From NCBI GenBank assembly GCA_905203015.1, contig CAJKUC010000002.1, forward strand, positions 253,737 to 317,736: 64,000 nucleotides of DNA. The letters are read 5' to 3'. Under the pieces are notes generated by a model. That model did no database searches, had not been told where the DNA came from, and was given only the letters and a program-made list of their open reading frames with translations. This document shows, in pieces, positions 57,257-64,000 of the stretch (positions are counted from its first letter, which is position 1; each line of letters opens with the position of its first letter). This stretch comes from an uncultured Christensenella sp. (GTDB lineage Bacteria > Bacillota > Clostridia > Christensenellales > Borkfalkiaceae). Both the position numbers and the translations under genes were made by a program.

Positions 57257-58645
57257 TTATATTATCCCAAACGCGGAAAAAGCGGAAAGAATTTCTTCGT
57301 CGCCCGCGTAATTTTCGCTTACGCTCTTCGTGCCGTCTTCCGTAGTGATTCCCCTGCCGTGGATACAATTACCCGATAGCGGCCAGCAGATCTTCGCCGT
57401 AGTGAGTTTGATCGCTTCGCTCGTCCACGGATAGCGCGAACGCGTTGTCTGCATAATTCCCTTGCCGAACGTCTTTGCCACGCCCGCGCGATAAGAAAGG
57501 CAGATATTTTCGTAATCCGTCGCTCCGTAATCTTTCATACAGCCGATCAGACACTCCGACGCGGAAGCGGATCCCGAGTCGGCAAGCACGTATGCCTTAC
57601 TGTCAGCCCCGAAATAATCTTCGTAACGATTCGCCGCCGCTTTGAATTCCCGCACGTCTCCGTTTTTATATACGGCTTTCGCCACGACGGGGCGTTTTTC
57701 GTTTGTCCCCTTACAGAAATACGAGGCAATCGAGCATAAAATCTCCATATCCCCGCCGCCGTTTTCGCGCAGATCGAGAATCAGCCGCTTCTTTCCGTCC
57801 GCTTTGAAACGCTTCATCGCTTCGTCGAATTCTTTCGCCGCGTTGCCGTTAAACTGCGTTAAACGAATATATGCCGTATCCTCGGGAAGCGCGGAAATCG
57901 CGCGCCCTTTTTCCGTTTCTTCCGCGTTTTTTCCAAGGTAGACGTACGCCGAAGACGAAGAACGATAAAATACGTAGTTTTCCGTAAATTCGCTCTTATA
58001 CACCTCCGTAATCCGCGCGTCATCCGCGCCGTACGGATAGCGCAATTCTTTCACGAAAAACTTTTCCCCTGCGGAAAGCGGAGAAAGAAATTCAGAAAAA
58101 TCGGCAAATTTTTCACTTTCCGTCAATTCGTTTTCGTTTTTTCCGAACGCCACGATACGGCTGCCCGCTTCGATCCCCGCCTCTTCCGCGGGCGATCCGC
58201 CCGCCACGCGCACCACCAGCATGCGATCGTTACCGTTTTCGTCTTTGCTCGAAAAATACAAGCCGAGACCGCTGTACGAGCCCGCCGATTTTTTCTGCGC
58301 CGCCGCGTATTCCTCTTCCGTCATATATCCCGAATAATCGTCGAGCAGGGAATTGACGCCGAAAAATACGGCGTCGAAAAATTCTTCGTCGCTGATATCC
58401 GTATAATAATCGCTCTGAATCCGTTTTTTCGCCCAGAGCAGAGAATCTATGCCGTCGGGCAAGGTGGCTTTATGCACGAAAAATCCGCCGAAAAACGCGC
58501 CCGTCAACGCGATCGTTGCGGCAAGCACGCGGGAGACGTTTTTCACGCTTTTCTTTTTATGAAAGCGTGCCTCTTTTCCTCTATCTTCGTTTGCTTCGTT
58601 TTCGCCTGTCTCCTTTCCGTCTTCGATTTTTTCTTCTTCGCTCAT
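57257..58645 (-). CDS. S41-family C-terminal processing protease (CtpA-like)
   Basis: The 462-aa protein has a charged N-terminal tail, one membrane segment (about 35-57), a PDZ domain (about 125-200, VRVAGGSPAEEAGIEAGSR), and the S41 catalytic domain. The nucleophile Ser is in GSASASE (about residue 361), and the general-base Lys in FGKGIMQ (about 394); LDLRENGGG is the oxyanion-side motif. The active site should face outside. Relatives process signalling or wall-linked proteins, including SpoIVB-type sporulation roles. The ATG has GGAGG seven bases upstream. A PucR-type gene precedes it by 21 bp. Confidence 0.92.
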   Translation of the reverse strand: MSEEEKIEDGKETGENEANEDRGKEARFHKKKSVKNVSRVLAATIALTGAFFGGFFVHKATLPDGIDSLLWAKKRIQSDYYTDISDEEFFDAVFFGVNSLLDDYSGYMTEEEYAAAQKKSAGSYSGLGLYFSSKDENGNDRMLVVRVAGGSPAEEAGIEAGSRIVAFGKNENELTESEKFADFSEFLSPLSAGEKFFVKELRYPYGADDARITEVYKSEFTENYVFYRSSSSAYVYLGKNAEETEKGRAISALPEDTAYIRLTQFNGNAAKEFDEAMKRFKADGKKRLILDLRENGGGDMEILCSIASYFCKGTNEKRPVVAKAVYKNGDVREFKAAANRYEDYFGADSKAYVLADSGSASASECLIGCMKDYGATDYENICLSYRAGVAKTFGKGIMQTTRSRYPWTSEAIKLTTAKICWPLSGNCIHGRGITTEDGTKSVSENYAGDEEILSAFSAFGII

Positions 58646-58666
58646 ACACACTCCTCCTTTCCGCCG

Positions 58667-59668
58667 TTATTTTTTTAAAAGTTTGTATAAAACGGTGAGG
58701 ATACGGAACGTCACCGCGTCGGGAAACAGGCGGATATTCAGCCCCGTGGCTTTCTCGATTTTATCCAATCGGTATAAAAGCGTGTTCCGATGCATATATA
58801 AACTTCTGGAGGTTTCGCTGACGTTGAGCGAACTGCTTAAAAACTTTTCCGCGGTGAGAAGCATTTCTTCGTCGTCGAACACTTCTTTGATCTGTTCGTC
58901 TGTGACGTCGCTCATAAATTCGGAAAGTCTTTCTTTCGGCACTTCTTCCAGCATCTTCACCAGCATATACTCTTTATAGGAATGTACGCCCTCGCCGCCC
59001 GAAAAAATTTCGGCGTATTTCAACGCCGCGGCGGCATGCGTATACGAGGAAGCCAGATCGTAAAATCCGCGCACGGTAGAGCCCACGCCAATACAAAGCC
59101 GCGCCCCCAGTTCTTCCGAGACGAAACGGGATAAAAATTCGGCGTAATCCGCGGGGGAAGAATATTCTTCCGTGCCGGAAATCGCCTTTACGAACGCGAA
59201 GTTTTTTTCGTCGAATTTCACCACCGCGTCCGTTTTATCGTCTCCGTATTGCGAAAGCAGTGCGTACGCTTCGGGATAAGCCTTGATAAAACGTACGGCA
59301 AGCACGAAACAGGGCGTTTCCTTTACGGAAAAGCGGATCGAATATTTATATGCGTCGGCGGCGGAACAATCCCCGAGAAGAAGTTTTTTCAGATATTCTT
59401 CCTTCGTAAGTTCGCCGTTTTTTTCCTCGAACGCGGCGATATACGCGGGCAGAAGCGCGGCGTAATTCTTTTCCGTTTTCGTCGCCCCGTCGAGAACGCC
59501 CGTATAATCCTTGCCGTGAAAAGAAAAGCGGAAATACGTATGCTTTCCGTCCGATCTGCCGCCTGCGGCGCAGACGTCTTCCTTTTCCGCCCGCGATTCC
59601 TCGCGGAAGAAAAGCCGCACGCCTAATTTTGCCGATATATCCGCTACGATTTTATCCAGTTCCGTCAT
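58667..59668 (-). CDS. PucR/CdaR-type transcriptional regulator
   Basis: The 333-aa protein ends with the PucR helix-turn-helix (LNVSETSRSLYMHRNTLLYRLDKIEKATGLN, near 280-310). A GGDEF-like degenerate region (about 150-260, with CIGVGSTVRGFYDLASSY) precedes it, as in CdaR. The N-terminal 100 residues may sense a ligand. The start MTELDK was chosen for its CAGGAA site. It is cotranscribed with the S41 protease gene, so it might control it or simply share its promoter. The signal is unknown. Confidence 0.85.
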   Translation of the reverse strand: MTELDKIVADISAKLGVRLFFREESRAEKEDVCAAGGRSDGKHTYFRFSFHGKDYTGVLDGATKTEKNYAALLPAYIAAFEEKNGELTKEEYLKKLLLGDCSAADAYKYSIRFSVKETPCFVLAVRFIKAYPEAYALLSQYGDDKTDAVVKFDEKNFAFVKAISGTEEYSSPADYAEFLSRFVSEELGARLCIGVGSTVRGFYDLASSYTHAAAALKYAEIFSGGEGVHSYKEYMLVKMLEEVPKERLSEFMSDVTDEQIKEVFDDEEMLLTAEKFLSSSLNVSETSRSLYMHRNTLLYRLDKIEKATGLNIRLFPDAVTFRILTVLYKLLKK

Positions 59669-59778
59669 GAAAAATTCCTGCCTTGTTTCTCTTGCCCGCC
59701 GCACGGAAAGATACGACGGAAAATATCGGTAATTTTTTATTTCCTTCTCTTCCCGCGTCCGTGCGTTTTCGCTTTTAT

Positions 59779-59807
59779 ATTATACTCCTTTTTACAAAAA
59801 ATTTCAA
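59779..59807 (-). promoter_or_regulatory. Sigma-A promoter of the PucR-type gene
   Basis: TTGAAA, 17 bases, TATAAT on the minus strand, about 110 bases before the start codon. Confidence 0.68.
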
Positions 59808-59932
59808 GGGTTTTTACGGCGTATCGGCACGCCTTTCGCTTTTTCGCGACTATATTATATAAAACAAACGAAAAACGCCGCGATTTTTTTCTATTCAAAC
59901 GTAAAAAAACTCGTTTTTTTCACTTCTTTGCA

Positions 59933-59961
59933 TTGACAAGAAAAATGAAAAGTGTTATACT
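59933..59961 (+). promoter_or_regulatory. Sigma-A promoter of the 567-aa membrane protein gene
   Basis: TTGACA, 17 bases, TATACT. A leader of about 160 bases follows, ending in a TAGGAG ribosome site. Confidence 0.82.
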
Positions 59962-60125
59962 TATAGTAAAGATGGTAAAGTGACGGATCCGGCGTATACG
60001 AACGTGCTTTTCAACAAATTTTTTTTCCCGGACGGCGCCCGCGGAAACGATTGAAAAACCGCCCCTCCTCACAAAGATTTATTTAACTTCGTTATTAAAA
60101 GAAATTTTTTAGGAGACTTTTTATT

Positions 60126-61829
60126 ATGAGTAAAAATTACCCCGAAAAAGAAGTTGACGTCAACGCTATGGATCAGGAAGAACTGACGGCTTTGGCAAAC
60201 GACGACGCGACGACGGAACCCGCCCCCGCGAAGAAACGCGTTTTCAGCCGTATCCTTGCTCTGATTCTTGCACTCGCGCCCATTGCCCTGATGTGCTTCA
60301 TGCCGATCACCATGTTCTATGCGGGGAACGGCGCATACCTGTTCGGCGATAAAGTCACGCTTCTTCAAGTATTCATGAACATCTTCAAGAAGAACGGCGT
60401 GGAGGAAATCTACAAACTGGCGGAAATCACTTCCGTTACCGATTTTTCCTCGTTCAAATTTCACGGCGTGCCTCTCTTCAACGCCGCGGGTAATTACGGA
60501 AAAGTATACAGTTGGTTCTTATACGCTTTTCCCGTCGTATTCCTGCTGAACATCGTTTTCATGCTCTTCGGCGTATTTTCGGGAAAGAAAGCCCCCGCGA
60601 TGGTGCGGGCGATCGCGTTCACGGATATGCTGCTTTTCGGCGGCTATGCGCTTCTGATTCTCTTCCTCAGCGCAATGCCTTTCAACACGGGAGATAAATA
60701 CCTTTACGATATTCCCGTTGTGGCGATTGCGGGTGCGGGCGCATTGTTCTTTGCGGCATATGCGATCGGCAAACGCAAAGGCAAAATCACCCTGCCCCTT
60801 ATCCTCCTTATCCTCACCCTTGCTTTCGCAGGCGTATACGTATATGCTTATTTCCATTACAAAATGAAGGATACGTTCGACGCGATCTATCAGGCGGATA
60901 AGAAATTCATCGGTTCGCTCGCCTGGGGCAAAGCCCTTAAATATTTCGTATGCGGCCTTGTTGTGCTGTATGCGCTTGCGATTCTTGTATCCGTGATTCG
61001 TCTTACGGCGAAAAAAGGCTACGGCTTCGATATTTTCCGCTATGCGCTTCATCTGATTCTTGCGCTTGCGGTGCTCTATCCCTGCTTCTTCGAGATCAAG
61101 GAAGTGATCGCAAAAGACGCGCTGAAAGATATGAAATGGTTTGCCGTAGCGGCGGCGGGAATCGCCCTTGTGCAACTGATTATCTGCATCATTGCAAAAG
61201 CGCACATCAAAGCGAAAGCAAACGCAGCCTCTTACGAAGAGGAAGAAGAAGTTTCCGAGCCCGCAACCGAATCCGTTCAGCCTGCGGAAGAAACGCCCGC
61301 GCCCGCACAACCAGCTTACCTTGCGCCCGTCGCGCAGACCGCTCCCGTGGCAGCCTGGATGGCAGAAGCGCAGAATGCGCCCGCCGTTCAGCCCGACGCC
61401 GCGATTCAGCCCGAGCCTGCGGAAGAAGAACAACTCGTTATCCCGAACTTCTCTTCTTTCGGCGAAGACGTAGAAGAACTGAAAGCCGCTCCCGCGCCCG
61501 CGATCGTTCCCGTGGCGGAAACGAAAGAAACGCCCGCCGAAACGACGGAAACCGCGCAAACGCCCTCTGCTGCGCCCGCCGGATACGATTACTACAACTC
61601 GAAGAGTTTCGATCCGTTCATCGCTTCTTTGAACGATAAAGAAAGAGAACAATTCACCGATCTGTTCATTCTGAAATATAAGGGCACGATGAAGAACATT
61701 CCCGACTACGAAGTAGGCGGCGATAACGACGAATTCTTCCGTAAAATCTTCATCTATCTCGGTCAGTACAGAGATCGTATTCCCGATTCTCTTCTTGCGA
61801 AAATGTATAAATACTGCGTAAGAAAATAA
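60126..61829 (+). CDS. Multi-pass membrane protein with a conserved-looking C-terminal domain
   Basis: The 567-aa protein has eight or so hydrophobic segments between residues 40 and 360. A Pro/Ala/Glu-rich linker (about 365-480, many PA repeats) connects them to an 80-residue globular end (YNSKSFDPFIASLNDKEREQ, FILKYKGTMK, VGGDNDEFFRKIFIYLGQYR, LLAKMYKYC). I recall similar C-terminal blocks in other Clostridia membrane proteins but know no function. The strong promoter, ribosome site and terminator suggest high expression as a single gene. It could be a scaffold that presents the cytosolic domain from the membrane. Confidence 0.72.
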   Translation: MSKNYPEKEVDVNAMDQEELTALANDDATTEPAPAKKRVFSRILALILALAPIALMCFMPITMFYAGNGAYLFGDKVTLLQVFMNIFKKNGVEEIYKLAEITSVTDFSSFKFHGVPLFNAAGNYGKVYSWFLYAFPVVFLLNIVFMLFGVFSGKKAPAMVRAIAFTDMLLFGGYALLILFLSAMPFNTGDKYLYDIPVVAIAGAGALFFAAYAIGKRKGKITLPLILLILTLAFAGVYVYAYFHYKMKDTFDAIYQADKKFIGSLAWGKALKYFVCGLVVLYALAILVSVIRLTAKKGYGFDIFRYALHLILALAVLYPCFFEIKEVIAKDALKDMKWFAVAAAGIALVQLIICIIAKAHIKAKANAASYEEEEEVSEPATESVQPAEETPAPAQPAYLAPVAQTAPVAAWMAEAQNAPAVQPDAAIQPEPAEEEQLVIPNFSSFGEDVEELKAAPAPAIVPVAETKETPAETTETAQTPSAAPAGYDYYNSKSFDPFIASLNDKEREQFTDLFILKYKGTMKNIPDYEVGGDNDEFFRKIFIYLGQYRDRIPDSLLAKMYKYCVRK

Positions 61830-61862
61830 TTTCTGTCGGAAGATTTCTTTCTTCGATCAATT

Positions 61863-61902
61863 TTCCCCCGTTGCGTTAAGCGGCGGGGGAATTTTTATTT
61901 TC
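61863..61902 (+). terminator. Terminator of the 567-aa protein gene
   Basis: TTCCCCCG/CGGGGGAA stem followed by TTTTTATTTT. Confidence 0.85.
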
Positions 61903-62087
61903 CCGTTCTCGCTTTTGATCGCCGCACATTGCAGCGCATTTCCGCTTTTTCCCCCCACAGCGCCCGTTATTTTCTTCCGCGCTTGTATACGTATATACCG
62001 TCGACGAGAAACGGAAATTCGGCGTAGGGCGTTCATTTTCGTCGTTTTACAAAAACGATGCTTTAACGAAATACGTGACGACGGCAT

Positions 62088-62125
62088 AAAAAAAGCGCCC
62101 CGGGAAAAACCGCCCGAGGCACTTT
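62088..62125 (-). terminator. Terminator of the sigma-B-like operon
   Basis: On the minus strand AAGTGCCTCGGG/CCCGGGGCGCTT is followed by seven T, about 15 bp after the last stop codon. The 185 bp between the two terminators hold no gene that I can see. Confidence 0.8.
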
Positions 62126-62137
62126 ACATATCTTTTC

Positions 62138-62500
62138 TTATCTGATTTTCACCGTTACGCAGATCCAGCCGTCCTTCGTAACGAAGCGGCTTTCCGCGCA
62201 CTCGTCCACGAGGTACAATCCCCTTCCGTTTTCGGAAAAGACTTCAGAACACTCGCTCTTTTCGGGAGGCAAAAACGCAGGCTCGGATAATACGCGTATT
62301 TTCGCTTCGTCACCGTCTACAAGACATTCTACGCGCGCTTTTCTCTCCGCACCGTGTTTCAGGGCATTGCCGACAAGTTCGCTGAGCACGAGTTTGCTTC
62401 TGAAAATTCCGTCCTCGCACGCACCGGCAAGCGAAAGCATTTCGGCAAGATCTTTTAACGCCGTATGCAGTTGTTCAAACGACACGATCTCCACGTTCAT
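62138..62500 (-). CDS. RsbW-like anti-sigma HATPase
   Basis: The 120-aa protein is a compact GHKL ATPase with the N box LSELVGNALKHG and the lid-side motif NGRGLYLVDE, as in anti-sigma kinases. It lies 148 bp after the sigma factor gene on the same strand and probably inhibits that sigma factor, or acts on a STAS protein. GAGGG precedes the ATG. The G1 box is weak (RVLSEPAFLPPE), which may mean that it binds ATP differently or does not phosphorylate. Confidence 0.8.
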   Translation of the reverse strand: MNVEIVSFEQLHTALKDLAEMLSLAGACEDGIFRSKLVLSELVGNALKHGAERKARVECLVDGDEAKIRVLSEPAFLPPEKSECSEVFSENGRGLYLVDECAESRFVTKDGWICVTVKIR

Positions 62501-62648
62501 TTTTTCGCCCTCGTTTCAAGACAGACAGATCAAAGATTCCGCGATCTTTTGCTTTCCTTTTTTACCTTTTCCCGTTTTCCGTGCGGCGTATTTTTAACGA
62601 TCCCGCGTGCAATGCTTCTATACGCAATTCGCCGCTATACCGCCGCCG

Positions 62649-63380
62649 TTATGCTTTTAAGCCCTCTTTCAATTTTGCAAGCGCCTTTCTTTCCAGCCGC
62701 GATACAAACATCTGCGATACCCCGAGCCTTTTCGCCGTTTCGCTTTGCGAAAGTTCCTCGAAAAATCGGCATTTTACAAGATTTTGTTCCGTTTCGCTTA
62801 AATTTTTCAGCGCGCTTTTAAGCGCCTCGTTGTTTTCAAAACGCTCGTACGTAGCGTCGTTATCGGGCAAAACGGCGTAAAGCGAACTCTCGTTTTCGTC
62901 GTCGCCTTTCGCCATCGTGGAATCGAGCGATACCGCGTTTCCCACTTCCAGCGCGCGCACCACTTCTTCTTCCGTAAGCGACAGCGCGGCGGCAATTTCC
63001 TTCACCGCGGGTTTCTTCCCCGTTTTACCTTCGTAATCGGCGCAATACGCGCGCACTTTCGAGTGGATTTCGCTGAGTTTTCTCGGCAGTTTCACCATGC
63101 GCGCCTTATCGCGGAAATAGTTTTTGATTTCCCCTGTGATCGTAGGCGTGATGAACGTGGTAAACTGCATATTCAGATCGGGATTGAATCTGTCGATTCC
63201 GCGCAGCAAAGCAAGCGACGCCACCTGTTTCAGATCGTCGTAATCAACGCCTCGCCCCGTAAATTTTTTGGCAAGTATGTCCGCTATGTACAAATACTTT
63301 TCCGCAAGCGCGTTTCTGATCTTTACGTCGCCCGTCCGTCTGTATTCGCGGAACAACTCCTCTTCGTTCTTTTCCGTCAT
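62649..63380 (-). CDS. Sigma-B/F/G-type RNA polymerase sigma factor
   Basis: The 243-aa protein has region 2 (VDYDDLKQVASLALLRGID, TFITPTITGEIKNYFRDK), region 3 (KEIAAALSLTEEEVVRA), and region 4 (LSQSETAKRLGVSQMFVSRLERKALAKL). It belongs to the same group as SigF but is clearly distinct from the sigF gene at 21.1-21.8 kb. Flanking STAS and HATPase genes make it a partner-switching, sigma-B-like factor, probably for stress. The start MTEKNE has AGGAAAG upstream; an earlier ATG 25 codons up lacks a site. Confidence 0.88.
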   Translation of the reverse strand: MTEKNEEELFREYRRTGDVKIRNALAEKYLYIADILAKKFTGRGVDYDDLKQVASLALLRGIDRFNPDLNMQFTTFITPTITGEIKNYFRDKARMVKLPRKLSEIHSKVRAYCADYEGKTGKKPAVKEIAAALSLTEEEVVRALEVGNAVSLDSTMAKGDDENESSLYAVLPDNDATYERFENNEALKSALKNLSETEQNLVKCRFFEELSQSETAKRLGVSQMFVSRLERKALAKLKEGLKA

Positions 63381-63476
63381 TTCGTCTTTCCTAAAAAATA
63401 CATTTCCGCGCAGAGCAAAAAGCCCGTCGCGCGCCCTATTTTCGTAACAGCGCAAGCATTAGCAACGGCGTTACGT

Positions 63477-63911
63477 TTATGCAAGAAAGGCAATTTCCGC
63501 CACTGTTTCGCCGTCTCTTTTCACGCGGCTTTCTTCCACCAGCGCGGATAATAATGCGAACGAAATCTCGTCTTCGCCGAGCCCGTCGCCCTTTTCTTCC
63601 CGTAAAACGGGCTTTCCTACGCCCAGTACGCGGCAGGAAATTTTTCCGTCGGAAAAGGCAAACAATAATTTAGCCCGCGCAAAGCCGTTGCGTTTCAGCA
63701 CAAGCAACGCTTCCGTCACGCACACTTTTATATCTTCCGTATAATCCACGTCTATGCCGCGCATCGCGCAGATTCCGCCCGTCGTAAGGCGCACCGTGGT
63801 GAGATAATCGCTGATCAGCGGCAATTCGGCGGCAAAATCGGAATACTCCGAAAACGAAGCGTTTTCGGCAAAAACGGATACGTCCGAACTTTCAGAATTT
63901 TCGCGTTTCAT
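63477..63911 (-). CDS. Degenerate RsbW-like HATPase
   Basis: The 144-aa protein has the fold pattern of an anti-sigma kinase (VDYTEDIKVCVTEALLVLKRNG), but the N-box Asn is replaced (EALLVLKRN in place of EAVTNA-type), and no G-rich ATP-lid motif of normal form is seen (GKPVLREEKGDGLG). It probably no longer phosphorylates. It lies between a STAS gene (3 bp upstream) and the sigma factor gene, the usual rsbW place. Inference: it binds sigma as a pure anti-sigma, or has become an adaptor. Confidence 0.72.
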   Translation of the reverse strand: MKRENSESSDVSVFAENASFSEYSDFAAELPLISDYLTTVRLTTGGICAMRGIDVDYTEDIKVCVTEALLVLKRNGFARAKLLFAFSDGKISCRVLGVGKPVLREEKGDGLGEDEISFALLSALVEESRVKRDGETVAEIAFLA

Positions 63912-63914
63912 AGG

Positions 63915-64000
63915 TCATGCAATCTCCATAATACTATCGAGCGAACAGATCAAAAACAATTTTTTAATCTTCGGCTTCAAATTCACGATCGACATTTTAA
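63915..64000 (-). CDS. C-terminal fragment of a STAS-domain protein (runs off the right edge)
   Basis: The last 27 codons of a gene entering from the right read VNLKPKIKKLFLICSLDSIM and end EIA. The NLKPKIKKLF helix-strand and following SLDS are typical of the end of a STAS domain, as in anti-anti-sigma factors of the RsbV type. The stop codon is 3 bp before the next gene's start, so the genes are coupled. Confidence 0.7.
   Translation of the reverse strand, partial: KMSIVNLKPKIKKLFLICSLDSIMEIA

Overview
The window looks like a chromosomal piece of a spore-forming, low-to-moderate GC Clostridia-type bacterium, probably an uncultured gut lineage. The support is a complete spoIIAA-spoIIAB-sigF operon, consensus sigma-A promoters with 17-base spacers, a T-box leader, McsA/McsB/ClpC, DUF3343, and the order prs-pth-mfd-foldase. 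All three aminoacyl-tRNA synthetases seen (IleRS, AspRS, ProRS) are of archaeal/eukaryotic-like type. The lineage cannot be fixed from the sequence alone.

Layout. 1-7.4 kb (minus): a partial exported protein, a pseudouridine synthase overlapping an rRNA-type methyltransferase, ileS behind a probable T-box leader, a small heavy-metal-binding protein and aspS. 7.6-7.9 kb (plus): a perfect consensus promoter driving a non-coding RNA that resembles 6S RNA. 8.1-19.5 kb (minus): a small orphan ORF, a PrsA/SurA-like foldase lipoprotein, mfd, a 128-bp tandem repeat, pth, prs, tadA, an M14 carboxypeptidase, rlmH and a CPBP protease. 19.7-25.5 kb: an MFS transporter (plus), the sigF operon (minus), a flotillin with a small membrane partner (plus), and a Met-Asp-Phe-Tyr tRNA cluster (plus).

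25.7-45.4 kb is a glycan island that looks devoted to alpha-mannosides. A nine-gene minus-strand operon encodes two sugar ABC permeases and a binding protein (no ATPase), two related discoidin plus beta-propeller proteins (one exported lipoprotein, one cytosolic), a LamG-type surface lipoprotein, a CE7-type esterase, a ROK kinase and a mannose-6-phosphate isomerase. Divergently lie a GntR/LacI-type regulator and a GH38 alpha-mannosidase. A convergent gene encodes a single polypeptide fusing mannose-6-phosphate isomerase to a ROK kinase. A shared 10-bp motif (AACTTGATAA in either orientation) sits at both divergent promoters, between them, and upstream of the fusion gene, so I infer one local regulon.

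45.5-64 kb: nth, DUF3343 divergent from a cysteine-desulfurase-like gene, two small unknown genes, an SDR reductase, clpC-mcsB-mcsA with an XRE membrane regulator where ctsR is often found, a 155-bp tandem repeat downstream of proS, proS, an S41 protease, a PucR-type regulator, a 567-aa membrane protein with a well-defined C-terminal domain, and at the right edge a sigma-B-like partner-switching operon (STAS, degenerate HATPase, sigma factor, HATPase).

At least four genes have a sigma-A -10 box exactly six bases before the start codon with no Shine-Dalgarno sequence, which suggests leaderless mRNAs. Two separate intergenic tandem-repeat arrays share a hairpin core and may be one structured repeat family. 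Nothing was searched against a database; family names rest on recognised motifs.
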